NCBI RefSeq assembly: GCF_009725165.1
Contig: NZ_WNZW01000013.1
Location: 1-64,000 of the forward strand
Direction: 5' to 3'
DNA: 64,000 nucleotides
DNA from: Paenibacillus woosongensis
GTDB lineage: Bacteria > Bacillota > Bacilli > Paenibacillales > Paenibacillaceae
The notes beneath the pieces were generated by a model, which ran no database searches, was not told where the DNA came from, and saw nothing but the letters and a program-made list of their open reading frames with translations. Position numbers and translations under genes: made by a program. Shown one piece after another: positions 8,145 to 16,626 of this stretch (its first letter is position 1; each line of letters opens with the position of its first letter).

Positions 8145-9071
8145 TTGACAACACAATTGCGATCTAGCCGAGTTGTTATTATTGGAACAGGTGCTGTAGG
8201 AGCGACCACGGCTTATACATTGCTCCTTCGCGAGAGGGTATCCGAGCTGGTGCTTATCGACGCCAACAAAGACAGAGCCATTGGAGAAGCCCTGGATATG
8301 AATCATGGCCTCCCTTTTACCGGCGGCGTCAAGCTGTGGGCGGGCGATTACAGCGATTGCAAAGATGCTGATATCATCATCATCGCGGCCGGAGCCTCCC
8401 AAGCGCCTGGCGAGACGCGGATTGACCTGCTTAAGCGCAATGCGGGAATTTTCGACAGCATTATCAAGAATATCGTAAAATACAATAACCACGGAATCAT
8501 TCTCGTTGCAACGAATCCTGTGGACATTCTGTCTTACGTATCCCTTAAGAAAAGCGGCTTCCCATCCAACCGCGTTATCGGTTCCGGAACGCTTCTGGAC
8601 AGTGCACGCTTCCGTTATTTGATCGGCCAGAACAAGAAAATCAATCCGCGCAGTATTCATGCGCATATTATCGGCGAGCACGGCGACACGGAGGTTCCGC
8701 TCTGGAGCCTGGCCAACGTCGCAGGCATCGATCTGGAATTCTCAGAGGAAGAACGCACAAACATTTTTAACAGCACCAAAAATGCAGCCTATGAAATCAT
8801 CAATGCCAAAGGTGCTACCTTCTATGCTATTGCGCTCGCACTGGATCGGATCGTCACTTCCATTCTTCAGGACGATGGCTCCGTGCTTAATGTCTCTACC
8901 CTGTTGAGCAACTATAACGGGGTGTCCGACGTATACCTGGGGGTGCCAAGTATCGTTGACCGTACAGGGGTGCGTGAAGTGCTTGACTTGAAGCTCAGCG
9001 GAGAGGAACTGGAGAAATTCCAGCATTCCGCAAATAAGCTAAAATCCGAAATCGAAAAATTGGAGTTATAA
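8145..9071 (+). CDS. ldh: L-lactate dehydrogenase
   Basis: Cytosolic NAD-dependent reduction of pyruvate to L-lactate in fermentation. The product has 308 residues, beginning at a TTG at 8145 behind AAGGAG; the frame is open to 8094 but that extension has no ribosome binding site. It has the Rossmann motif GTGAVGATTAY, the NAD-selecting acidic residue in LIDANKDRA, the substrate-loop sequence APGETR, ATNPVDI, the GSGTLLDSAR block with its arginine, and the catalytic histidine in GEHGDTEVPLWS. The APGETR loop with Gln just before it (ASQAPGE) favours lactate over malate dehydrogenase. It has its own terminator. Redox control is likely, but only a degenerate operator is seen upstream. Confidence 0.93.
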   Translation: MTTQLRSSRVVIIGTGAVGATTAYTLLLRERVSELVLIDANKDRAIGEALDMNHGLPFTGGVKLWAGDYSDCKDADIIIIAAGASQAPGETRIDLLKRNAGIFDSIIKNIVKYNNHGIILVATNPVDILSYVSLKKSGFPSNRVIGSGTLLDSARFRYLIGQNKKINPRSIHAHIIGEHGDTEVPLWSLANVAGIDLEFSEEERTNIFNSTKNAAYEIINAKGATFYAIALALDRIVTSILQDDGSVLNVSTLLSNYNGVSDVYLGVPSIVDRTGVREVLDLKLSGEELEKFQHSANKLKSEIEKLEL

Positions 9072-9074
9072 GCG

Positions 9075-9110
9075 ACAAACCTGGGGTTCTTTCGACCTCA
9101 GGTTTGTTTG
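9075..9110 (+). terminator. Terminator after ldh
   Basis: ACAAACCTGGGGTTC (9075-9089) pairs with GACCTCAGGTTTGT (9094-9107), followed by TTG. Four bases after the stop codon. Confidence 0.8.
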
Positions 9111-9502
9111 CGCATTAAGGCTTTGTCAGATCAGAAACAAATGTTGTGCCAAGACTCGCATATACAGCGTTCACACAGTTGGCTAAACGGACAAGGTCAC
9201 CGCCTATGAGCGTTTCGGTATTTCTCGCCGAAACAGGTTTTCATTTTAGGTAGCAAGTCATCTCTGCCAAGGACGGGAACACGATTGGTTCTCCCTCGCC
9301 TATCTTCTAGCAAACTCTTCATTATGGGTGAGAACATCAACATCATCGACATCATCGACATTCTAGCCACAGGCCTTTAGTTAATATTATTAATTATTTC
9401 GTCTGTGGCCAGACGGTTGAGTCTACCCAACGACTGCTGCTGGAAGATGTTGGGTTTCCGCTGATAGGTGTTGCTGATAGGTGTTGCTGGCAGGTGATGT
9501 TA

Positions 9503-9770
9503 CGATTGATGCTGACGGGTGTTATTACCTATCGATTGTTACAACCTAACGATTACCGCCAGATCGTTGGTAGTTGACGATACTTACGACTGCGCTTGAT
9601 TTGTTGATGTAACCTATCACTTAATGTTGACACTAGACGTTACCTAACGGTCGATGCTGGCTGTTGATGTTCCCCTAACGATTGTCGTATGACGGTTCAT
9701 ACTACTTAACGGTTGCTATCGCTGTTATTCCGCGGATGCATCACGGTCTTGAGAATCTAACGGTTGTATA
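9503..9770. repeat. Degenerate array of CTAACGRTTG-type motifs
   Basis: Seven versions of a ten-base motif related to CTAACGGTTG start at 9529, 9546, 9614, 9644, 9675, 9706 and 9757. Four consecutive copies (9614-9715) are spaced 30, 31 and 31 bases. Several are preceded by GTTGATGTTACC-like sequence, so the underlying unit seems to be about 31 bases (three helical turns). No open reading frame spans it. Confidence 0.55.
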
Positions 9771-9812
9771 TGCCGCTATTTTAGCAATTATTTATTGCTG
9801 CGACGATTTCGG

Positions 9813-9897
9813 CGTGAATAACGTGAATAACAACCACTAGAATTCCTAAGAGCTCATTTTCAACTGAATAACGAATATGGCAACCATTAGAATTCTT
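9813..9897 (+). repeat. Direct repeat of 17 bases spaced 50 bases apart
   Basis: CAACCACTAGAATTCCT (9831-9847) and CAACCATTAGAATTCTT (9881-9897) differ at two positions and begin exactly 50 bases apart. Each is preceded by GAATAAC-containing sequence, and the first follows a perfect tandem GTGAATAAC pair (9813-9830). Confidence 0.6.
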
Positions 9898-10219
9898 GCT
9901 TCTCTCAACGAAAAGAATGGTACCTCAAATTTCTGCTAGCCACAGCAAGCAAATGCTTGGCAACAGAGAACGAGAATAACTTTTTGCGCGACGCTCAGAC
10001 AGAGCCAGGAAGCTGCATATTCGCGAGCTTCGAATATCCGCACCAATCAGCATACATACCATATCTACTTTTTCTGCTACTCTTTTTCTGCCGTCAAGTC
10101 AAACCTAACGTCAAATCTATCGTTAAATTAATTTCGAATACATCAAGATGTGACTTAGTTATTCTTGTTTAATTAACGTCATTAATAATAAAATTAATTA
10201 ATCACATTAATCATATGGA

Positions 10220-10996
10220 TTAGAACGGAACATCGTCATCGCTTGGGTCAGCCCTCTTCTCGGCAATCCGCTTCGGCTACGACCTCAAACGGCTCCGGCT
10301 GCATCAGTTCCACTGGAGAGAAGGCTTTATCGAACACAAATGAATCCCTCTCTAATGTAACGGCGTAACGGCCGTTCAGCTGTGCAATATGGATTTGGTC
10401 GGCAAATTCGGCGAGACGTCCTTTGACAAGCGTATCCCCGATTCTGAATTTAAGCTCGATTTCCGGTTTAATTTCCACAATGCGCTCGGCAGCCTCCGCG
10501 ACCTGCTCAGGCTCCCATTTTGCCTGAATGGACTTCATATTTCGTGTACTGATCGCCATTTCCACCTGACTGGTCAGGCTGCATTCATCGGATATTCTGG
10601 CGATTTTTTGCTCGAAGTCGCATTTTAATACGAAGATGTACGGATCATCGGAATATTTCGGCAAAGTTGCCTGTACAACAATTAACGCCCCGCCCCGAAC
10701 CGAGCTTGTATCCAAATAGCTGCGGACGAGGTCGTCGCAGGAGTTCTTGAAATCCTCTTTATTATCGGCCCCGCGCAACCGGGCGAACATATCGGACTGC
10801 TATCGAGTTCATAACCTGGCTCGACGATGAACCGGCCTATTTTGGTTGGAGCATGCTCCGCTGCCGGATTCTTTTCGACCTTCCGTTTGGCGATCCGTGC
10901 AAATTCTCCGTCGAGAAAGGATTTGATTTCACTATCGATGTATTCGTAGCCGTCTGATGCCCCTTCTTCATCTGCGTCGATTTCGATGGCATCCAT
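10220..10996 (-). pseudogene. Frameshifted DUF3900-like gene
   Basis: Two adjacent frames read as one protein. The upstream part (from 10996) contains SEIKSFLDGEFARIAKRKVE and GRFIVEPGYELDSS; the downstream part (from about 10790) continues with MFARLRGADNKEDF, VRGGALIVVQA and ISTRNMKSIQAKW. From memory these resemble DUF3900 proteins of Bacillus and Paenibacillus, function unknown. A one-base shift near 10795-10805 separates the parts. A second shift near 10270 is implied because the current frame stops at 10248, while the alternative frame runs to a stop at 10220 and ends in SDDDVPF. The N-terminus also looks short: stop codons precede the ATG at 10996 and there is no ribosome binding site. 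Either a decaying gene or assembly errors. Confidence 0.6.
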
Positions 10997-11301
10997 TTAT
11001 TATAGCATGAGGCCGCATTCTTAAGATTAGAATATAATCTTTGCTGCCTTCGCTGTTTCAACTGCGCTTTTTACTTGAATGAATTTACTAGAGCGAGCTG
11101 CATGTTGAATAATATATAAAAGTGACTAGGAAGCGCAATGAATTAGTTTCCCTATTATGAATTTTTCATATAGTGTGTTTTTCATTATAATGCCGTAATG
11201 CTGGCAAATTCAAGCTATTTATTACTTATTTCTTCGTTTTCTCGTTCTCGTTTTCGTTTTCTCGTTGCGCCCTCCTTCGCCAGTGTGCGACTGGTTTATG
11301 C
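10997..11301. other. Non-coding region upstream of xerS
   Basis: No gene seen. It is AT-rich with several short inverted repeats (for example TATGAA-TTT-TTCATA at about 11155-11170) and a pyrimidine tract of repeated CGTTTTCTCGTT units (11234-11267). A recombination site for XerS could lie here, but no consensus is clear. Confidence 0.45.
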
Positions 11302-11333
11302 TACAATAGAATCAACATTGTTGGATTCGGAGG
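11302..11333 (+). promoter_or_regulatory. xerS: -10 element and ribosome binding site of xerS
   Basis: TACAAT at 11302-11307 is a plausible -10; the matching -35 is weak. GGAGG at 11329-11333 sits 10 bases before the ATG at 11344. Confidence 0.5.
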
Positions 11334-11343
11334 TACAGCCCTT

Positions 11344-12432
11344 ATGAATATACAAAAAGCGATAGATCGGAAAAAGCTGGATGAAAAAGTTGTTCATATG
11401 CCCTGGTTCGTCCAGCAATTCATTGATTACAAGCTCCCGGATCTTTCCCCCTCGACCTTGCTGGAGTACATTCGCGACTATGAAGCGTTCTTTAACTGGC
11501 TTCGCGCCGAAGGCCTCTCTCCCGCAGCATCGAACGCCGAAGTAACGCTGCTCGATTTGGAGACGTTGCGGATGGACAGTATCGTAGGCTTCCGCCTTCA
11601 TTTGACGACGCGAGTGGAAGGCAACAACTCCAAAATTACCATATCACGCAAAATGTCGTCCCTACGCTCCCTCTTCCATTATTTAAGCCAAATCGCCGAG
11701 GATGAGGAGTTTTATCCCCTACTAAAGCGCAATATCATGGCTAAAGTCGAGATTAAACGGATACATAAGCCCAAGGATACGGCGGCCAAGCTGAAAGGAA
11801 AGCTGCTTGAAGAGGACGAACTGCTGGAATTCATCGGATATATACGCGAAGGCTACGGAGCCGATGTGCAAAATAACAAGCAGGCGCTATATGCTCACGA
11901 GCTTAATAAAGAACGGGACGCCTGCATCGCGAGCCTGATCCTCAATTCGGGCCTGCGCGTATCCGAGGTCGTCAATTTGAACATCGACGATCTCGATATA
12001 ACCAATAAAATCATTTATGTATATCGAAAAGGAAACAATGACGAGACCTTTAAAACGCCGGTATACTTCCGCGAGCAATCCAAGGACGAGCTGACCGAAT
12101 ATTTAGAGCTGCGCCAAGCGCGCTATAATACACCCAAACGGGAAAAGGCTCTGTTCGTCGCCCTTCCGAACGGCCAGAAGGACGGCAAACGGATGACGAA
12201 GCGGGCGATCCAGGCTATGATCATCAAATACGCTAAACGATTCGGCAAACCTTATTTAACAGTTCACAAGCTGCGCCACTCATTCGCGACCGATTACTAC
12301 TTGCAAAATGATATTTACAAAACCAAGGAGCAGCTTGGGCATGCCTCAACTGAGACAACGGAAGTATATGCCCACCTTACCGATAAAACGATGTCCGAAG
12401 CCATCGAGCGGCGGGCAAGCTCCGACTCCTAA
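11344..12432 (+). CDS. xerS: Tyrosine recombinase XerS
   Basis: Site-specific recombinase of 362 residues; XerS resolves chromosome dimers at a dif-type site in streptococci and has homologues in many Firmicutes. It has an N-terminal SAM-like core-binding domain (about 20-150; WFVQQFIDYK, SRKMSSLRSLFHYL) and a C-terminal catalytic domain (about 165-355). The catalytic residues are visible: Arg in GLRVSEV, Lys in the YRKGN hairpin, His/Arg in HKLRHSFAT, His in LGHAST and the nucleophile Tyr in TTEVYAHL. No phage or integron genes surround it, supporting a housekeeping recombinase. The neighbouring gene-poor repeat region could contain its target. Confidence 0.88.
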   Translation: MNIQKAIDRKKLDEKVVHMPWFVQQFIDYKLPDLSPSTLLEYIRDYEAFFNWLRAEGLSPAASNAEVTLLDLETLRMDSIVGFRLHLTTRVEGNNSKITISRKMSSLRSLFHYLSQIAEDEEFYPLLKRNIMAKVEIKRIHKPKDTAAKLKGKLLEEDELLEFIGYIREGYGADVQNNKQALYAHELNKERDACIASLILNSGLRVSEVVNLNIDDLDITNKIIYVYRKGNNDETFKTPVYFREQSKDELTEYLELRQARYNTPKREKALFVALPNGQKDGKRMTKRAIQAMIIKYAKRFGKPYLTVHKLRHSFATDYYLQNDIYKTKEQLGHASTETTEVYAHLTDKTMSEAIERRASSDS

Positions 12433-12453
12433 CCGATATATCCTTGTGCATAT

Positions 12454-12488
12454 GAAATCCCCCTCTGGATCGCCCAGAGGGGGATTTC
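12454..12488. terminator. Bidirectional terminator between xerS and mobB
   Basis: A perfect 15-base stem GAAATCCCCCTCTGG (12454-12468) with its reverse complement (12474-12488 region) and a short loop, between two convergent genes. T-richness is modest on both sides. Confidence 0.8.
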
Positions 12489-12491
12489 TCG

Positions 12492-13019
12492 TCAATGATT
12501 CAATGATAATACCGATACGATGATTAGCTTAGCCAATTCTTCAACGTCATCAATATGGTAACACGGAAGATCGGAGCCAGCCAACACGCCGCCTGTACCA
12601 TTGTTATCCAAGCAGTTTCCGGCGTCCTGCCTGAACACGGCGGCGCGTATTTCCGTCAACTCCTCCAGCAGCGGAAGGTCCTCCCGACTGCGGATCAACA
12701 CAATTTTGGGATAATCCTCCTGTTTGAAACCCTCTACAATAGTCAGATCATAGGCTTCGAAATGATTGATCAGGCCGCTGAGCACCGTTTCCCGTTCTTC
12801 TATGATCGCAGTGCGCCAGGGAGAAGTAATGGCCGTCGCCACCGCTCCAGCCCGGCGGTGGCGAAACGTGTCGGTGCTCTCGCGGTCCGCTTCAAATCCA
12901 TGAATGTCATGCTTAATGACGGCGACCCTCAAATTCATGGCATTGAAAATTTCCAGCAGCTTGCCGATCAACGTCGTTTTGCCGCTGTTTTTATACCCGA
13001 CAATTTGGATAACCGGCAT
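12492..13019 (-). CDS. mobB: Molybdopterin-guanine dinucleotide biosynthesis adapter protein MobB
   Basis: Small GTP-binding accessory protein of molybdenum cofactor maturation, 175 residues. The P-loop GYKNSGKTTLIGKL is at residues 7-20, followed by KHDIHGFEADRESTDTFRHRRAGA (about 36-59), which is diagnostic of MobB, and a TIVEGFKQEDYPKI block with the Walker-B-like region (about 93-107). It follows moeA by 38 bases on the same strand, so the two are probably cotranscribed. Other Mo-cofactor genes (moaA-E, mobA) are not in the window. Confidence 0.92.
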   Translation of the reverse strand: MPVIQIVGYKNSGKTTLIGKLLEIFNAMNLRVAVIKHDIHGFEADRESTDTFRHRRAGAVATAITSPWRTAIIEERETVLSGLINHFEAYDLTIVEGFKQEDYPKIVLIRSREDLPLLEELTEIRAAVFRQDAGNCLDNNGTGGVLAGSDLPCYHIDDVEELAKLIIVSVLSLNH

Positions 13020-13057
13020 ATATGCCCCTCCCTTTCTTTGTATTACTGTTCTAGTAC

Positions 13058-14335
13058 TCAGCCCCGGCTTCCTCTGGGCAGCACGAGCACATCGACGAGT
13101 TGTCCCGCCTGCACTCCTTGATTCGTAGGAGGTATAACGATGAGCACATCGCTGTCCTTGATCGTGATCATGACGCTCGATTCATCCAGCGATGCCGGAT
13201 AGACAACAATCCGTCCATTCTCGAACGCCAGGCTGCCTCGGACAAACCGGGTAAAATTGTTCACCTTTGCATAATTCCTGCCTAGCACCGCTTGAATTTT
13301 TGGTAGAAACGGCTCGCGAACGCCCAGCATCGCCCCGATAAACGGACGGACGAACAATTCACAGCCGACGAAGCATGCTCCGGGATTCCCGGAGAGGGCA
13401 AACAACAGCTTCCCCTCTTTTACGGCTGCGGTAGTGACGCTCCCCGGACGCATCGTCACCTTGTTGAACAGCATCTCCAGCGACTGCTCCCGCACTAGTT
13501 CGGCCATGATATCATAGTCGCCAACAGAGACGCCCCCGGTCGTAATGACGATGTCATATTCGGCAAAAGCCTCCTTTACGCGCTGCCGTGCCACCGAGAG
13601 ATCGTCCTCAATCGCTTCAAGCATATAGGGTTCGCCCCCGGCCTCCCGAATTTGATGGACAAGCATATATGTGTTGCTGTTGCGGATTCTGCCGTCCTGC
13701 AGCGGCTCATCGATGGCAAGCAGCTCCGAACCGGTGGAGAAAACGGCTACTCGCGGCTTTCTCGCTACAGGAACCTGGTGAATGCCGAACGTTGCCAGCA
13801 CCGATACTTCGCCCGGCCCGATGCGCCGCCCCTTCTCCATGATTAAATCGCCTTCGGCAAGCTCGAAACCTGCCGGTGTAATGTTTTTGCCCGGCTCGAT
13901 CTCCCGCTTGATGAGAATATACCTTTTTCCGTCCTGTTCAGTGGCTTCAGTCATCTCGAGCATAATGACGGCATCCGCTTCGTCCGGCACCTTCGCTCCG
14001 GTCATAATTCTGGAGGCTGTTCCAAGGGCAACGCTTGCCGAAGGTAGCGATCCGCAGGGAATTTCGTCAATGACCTCCAATTTAACGGGCTGGGCGCTAT
14101 GGCATCCTATCGTATCCAAGCTATGTATGGCATAACCATCCATCCCCGATCGGCGGAAATGAGGAAAAGGATGCGGGGCTTGTACATCGCTGGCTAGAAC
14201 GCGGTGACCAGCCTCCAATATCGGAACAAGCTCGCTTTCGGCCGGCCGGACATGGGCCAGCACCTTAGCTTGGGCCTCTTCAACCGATACGGCGCTGCGC
14301 CGAAATTTATCTTCATTTATCTTCCCTTGCACCAA
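13058..14335 (-). CDS. moeA: Molybdopterin molybdotransferase MoeA
   Basis: Inserts molybdate into adenylylated molybdopterin. The product has about 425 residues. MoeA domain order is visible: N-terminal SVEEAQAKVLAHV, ASDVQAPHPFPHFRRSGMDGYAIHS (about 55-78), the central molybdopterin-binding domain with STGSEL, GRIRNSNTYML and TTGGVSVGDYDI, the FALSGNPGACFVG block, and a C-terminal domain IV. The start is a TTG at 14335 (or the adjacent GTG) behind GGAGG; the frame continues upstream but without a better site. It is separated from the upstream gene by a terminator and followed closely by mobB. Confidence 0.93.
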   Translation of the reverse strand: MVQGKINEDKFRRSAVSVEEAQAKVLAHVRPAESELVPILEAGHRVLASDVQAPHPFPHFRRSGMDGYAIHSLDTIGCHSAQPVKLEVIDEIPCGSLPSASVALGTASRIMTGAKVPDEADAVIMLEMTEATEQDGKRYILIKREIEPGKNITPAGFELAEGDLIMEKGRRIGPGEVSVLATFGIHQVPVARKPRVAVFSTGSELLAIDEPLQDGRIRNSNTYMLVHQIREAGGEPYMLEAIEDDLSVARQRVKEAFAEYDIVITTGGVSVGDYDIMAELVREQSLEMLFNKVTMRPGSVTTAAVKEGKLLFALSGNPGACFVGCELFVRPFIGAMLGVREPFLPKIQAVLGRNYAKVNNFTRFVRGSLAFENGRIVVYPASLDESSVMITIKDSDVLIVIPPTNQGVQAGQLVDVLVLPRGSRG

Positions 14336-14420
14336 TGCAAATCCTCCATTCTCCCTATCCTGCAAATAAGTTTACGCTATCCATGTTATCCCCTATATCA
14401 CTTGAAAAGCAATGTTTGGA

Positions 14421-14458
14421 TGAAAAATAGGAGCTACCTTGCAAGGTCCGCTCCTATT
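14421..14458 (-). terminator. Terminator of the pyrK-pyrD-lpdD-like operon
   Basis: Minus strand AATAGGAGC (14450-14458) pairs with GCTCCTATT (14426-14434), followed by TTTC. The stem includes the stop codon of the gene at 14454. An inner CCTTGCAAGG strengthens it. Confidence 0.75.
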
Positions 14459-14819
14459 CATTACCCTGATTTGATTGATGTTCAAACCTGGTACCTACCT
14501 GCCGGAGCAAGTATTCTTCCATGAGACGGGATACATGCCCGCTAATCGCACTAATCTCCTCGCGGCTAAGCTGATCATAATGAATGCCCATGACGACCGT
14601 GACCGTTCGGCTTAGCATTTCGGCGGCCCGCATAGCCAGTCCTTCGCTTAATACATGTTCCTTATGGCCAGGCACAGCGCAAGTCTGGACATGCATCTGC
14701 CCTTCGTTCAAGTAGGCGGTCGACGACGCTCCGATATGCCGCTCTCCCCCGGAAACAATGAGCAGAATATCCTTGCCAATAGCTATCTCTTGCAGAGCAA
14801 TATCCGCAAATCGATCCAT
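14454..14819 (-). CDS. LpdD-like protein (prenylated-flavin decarboxylase accessory type)
   Basis: A 121-residue protein resembling the LpdD family, which accompanies UbiD-type gallate/phenolic acid decarboxylases (lpdBCD) and is thought to assist the prenylated flavin enzyme. The supporting stretch is IVSGGERHIGASSTAY (about 22-37), VPGHKEHVLSEGLA (about 49-62) and TVVMGIHYDQLSREEI (about 74-89). This is from memory of the family, so moderately sure. It begins directly after the pyrD stop codon (TAA-ATG, no spacer), hence translationally coupled to pyrKD. No UbiD or UbiX homologue is present in the window. Confidence 0.55.
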   Translation of the reverse strand: MDRFADIALQEIAIGKDILLIVSGGERHIGASSTAYLNEGQMHVQTCAVPGHKEHVLSEGLAMRAAEMLSRTVTVVMGIHYDQLSREEISAISGHVSRLMEEYLLRQVGTRFEHQSNQGNE

Positions 14820-15752
14820 TTAAACAATCCCTCGAATCTCATCCAATGACGAGATCCCTTCTCGCTCCATAAAAGCTTGCAGCCCGTCAACCAACTGCTC
14901 CCCTGCCCGCAAATGGACGAAATTGTGAGTCCCTACCTGAACGACCGCTGCACCTGCCATAATATACTCCACAATATCCTCAGCGCACTGTATACCACCC
15001 ATCCCGGCTATGGGAAGGGTGACCGCTTTGCTCACCTGATGCACCATACGCAGTGCAATCGGCTTAATTGCCGGGCCCGATAGACCAGCGTACAGATTGT
15101 CAAACACGCTGCGCCGCTTATATATATCAATCTTCATGGCAGAAAAGGTATTAACTAGGGAGACAGCATCCGCCCCTTCCTCCTCGCACATCACCGCCAT
15201 TTGCACGATATCCTCGGCATTTGGAGACAGCTTGACCATTAATGGCAGCGTCGTCGCCTGGCGGATTTCCCTGACAACCTCGCGGGCAACCGCCGTCTTA
15301 ATACCGTAAGCCATACCGCCTGCTTTGACGTTCGGACAGGATATATTAAGCTCAATCATATCAACCGCCTGATTTCCGGACACCCTGCGGCGGAGTGCAT
15401 CCTCCTCGATCAGCCGTGCTCCTTCTACATACTCCTCCAGCGTATTCCCGCCCAGATTAGCGATTCTCGCAAGCTTCAAGCCTGCCCAGTACTCACATTC
15501 CTCGCACAGAAATGACGCTACGCCCGGATTCTCCAAACCTACGCTGTTCAGCATGCCGGAAGGCGTCTCGAATACGCGCATTCCGTGGTTGCCTTCCTTT
15601 GGATGCAGGGTCAATCCTTTACCGGAGATGCCGCCCAATCGGTTAATATCGTACAACGAGCCGTATTCCCGGCCGAAACCGAATGTTCCTGAAGCCATAA
15701 CGACCGGATTTTTAAAATGTACGCCCGCGATGCTGCACGACAAATCAATCAT
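14820..15752 (-). CDS. pyrD: Dihydroorotate dehydrogenase B, catalytic subunit
   Basis: FMN-dependent oxidation of dihydroorotate to orotate in pyrimidine synthesis; class 1B subunit working with PyrK. The product has 310 residues in a TIM barrel. It shows [13 protein letters not shown] (15-27), the GGISGKGLT and NSVGLENPG motifs, catalytic-loop cysteine in [13 protein letters not shown] (about 133-145), [16 protein letters not shown], the GLSGPAIKP motif and the FMN phosphate site GMGGI and QVGT. It overlaps pyrK by the ATGA motif. The other pyr genes are not adjacent, which is unusual because pyrK-pyrD are normally inside the pyr operon; a paralogue with another dihydropyrimidine-like substrate is possible. 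Confidence 0.9.
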   Translation of the reverse strand: MIDLSCSIAGVHFKNPVVMASGTFGFGREYGSLYDINRLGGISGKGLTLHPKEGNHGMRVFETPSGMLNSVGLENPGVASFLCEECEYWAGLKLARIANLGGNTLEEYVEGARLIEEDALRRRVSGNQAVDMIELNISCPNVKAGGMAYGIKTAVAREVVREIRQATTLPLMVKLSPNAEDIVQMAVMCEEEGADAVSLVNTFSAMKIDIYKRRSVFDNLYAGLSGPAIKPIALRMVHQVSKAVTLPIAGMGGIQCAEDIVEYIMAGAAVVQVGTHNFVHLRAGEQLVDGLQAFMEREGISSLDEIRGIV

Positions 15753-16450
15753 TCGAATACTACCTCCTCCGCCAAAAATACCGGTCCGTCCGCGCAGACC
15801 CTACGCCGTTGATCCCGGCATTTTACGCTGCACACGAGACAAGCCCCTATGCCGCACGCCATGCGGTTTTCCAGCGATACGTACACTTTGGCCGCATTGG
15901 CGGATTCCTGCTTTCTGCGCTGCACAGCCTGGAGCATCGGCTCCGGCCCGCAAGCAATAATGGTATCGTAAGCGTTAAAATCGACCTTATTCAGCACAAT
16001 ACCGCCCACATCCACTATTACGTTACCGGTCGTCGCCGCTTCGAATTGCTGCACCAAGTAAGCCTCCCGGCTAAATCCCAAATACACGTCCGCAGCAGAA
16101 TACTCGCAAAGCGCGTAGAACAACGGAGCTGCGCCGATCCCACCCCCGACCAGAGCGATTTTTTCTTCAGCCGGCACTTCCGGGAATCCATTTCCAAACG
16201 GGCCTTCCAATTGAAGCTCATCGCCAGGCCGTAAAGCGCTGAGAAGCTTCGTGCCTTCCCCCGCCAGCTGATATAGAAACTCGATGCCTCCCTCGTCCCG
16301 GTCAAAGATGCTGAGCGGCCTGGAGAGCAGTGGATACTTATCCCAAGCCCGAACCATATAGAACTGGCCCATCCGTCCCGTATATGATCCTGCTGCTTTT
16401 AACCTGAATATGTTCGGGGCTACTTCTACATTTGTCATCACAACCGCCAT
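15749..16450 (-). CDS. pyrK: Dihydroorotate dehydrogenase B, electron transfer subunit
   Basis: FAD and [2Fe-2S] subunit that passes electrons from PyrD to NAD+. The product has about 233 residues starting at ATG 16450 behind GTGAGGTGAGAGG; the upstream extension to 16477 lacks a site. It has a ferredoxin-reductase-type FAD domain ([10 protein letters not shown], about 50-59, with the RPLS motif), an NAD domain with [13 protein letters not shown] and ACGPEPML, and a C-terminal cluster motif [13 protein letters not shown] followed by a later Cys ([10 protein letters not shown]). First gene of a three-gene coupled operon with pyrD and the LpdD-like gene. Confidence 0.9.
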   Translation of the reverse strand: MAVVMTNVEVAPNIFRLKAAGSYTGRMGQFYMVRAWDKYPLLSRPLSIFDRDEGGIEFLYQLAGEGTKLLSALRPGDELQLEGPFGNGFPEVPAEEKIALVGGGIGAAPLFYALCEYSAADVYLGFSREAYLVQQFEAATTGNVIVDVGGIVLNKVDFNAYDTIIACGPEPMLQAVQRRKQESANAAKVYVSLENRMACGIGACLVCSVKCRDQRRRVCADGPVFLAEEVVFE

Positions 16451-16558
16451 GCCTCTCACCTCACTACAAATAAGCATTCTACTGCTTCACTGCTTTATCT
16501 AAAGATGCTATTTTTGCGCGGGCAAGTCTGTGACAAATAGCACACCCTTGCAGAAGAG

Positions 16559-16590
16559 GTCATATTTATGTCGAGTTTTGGGCATACCAG
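16559..16590 (+). promoter_or_regulatory. Possible sporulation (sigma-E/sigma-G type) promoter
   Basis: GTCATATT (16559-16566) equals the sigma-E -35 consensus; CATACCAG (16583-16590) carries the CATAC core of a -10. The spacer is 16 bases, slightly long for sigma-E and short for sigma-G. It lies about 36 bases before the deacetylase gene at 16627. Confidence 0.4.
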
Positions 16591-16626
16591 TAAATAACCA
16601 TTCAGCGATCAAAGGAGAAGGTATCC

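Larger units (their letters stand above)
9112..10219. other. 1.1-kb gene-free region with degenerate repeats
   Basis: I see no credible gene on either strand. The stretch contains two stem-loops (GTTTCGG/CCGAAAC at about 9211-9234; GCCACAG/CTGTGGC around 9366-9409), a short ATCATCGAC direct repeat near 9341-9358, a tandem GCTGATAGGTGTT pair at about 9460-9485, the CTAACGRTTG array (9503-9770), a 50-base-spaced repeat (9813-9897) and an AT-rich tail (10120-10220). With the broken gene next to it, it looks like decayed or non-coding regulatory DNA. Confidence 0.6.

Noticed and set aside
9500-9900. CRISPR-like array
   Set aside because: Units are too degenerate, spacing is irregular outside four copies, and no cas gene is nearby.
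9957-10172. 71-codon plus-strand open frame
   Set aside because: No ribosome binding site and AT-rich composition unlike neighbouring genes.
11344-12432. Phage or integron integrase reading of the tyrosine recombinase
   Set aside because: The protein matches XerS in length and domain order, and no att sites, cassettes or phage genes were seen.
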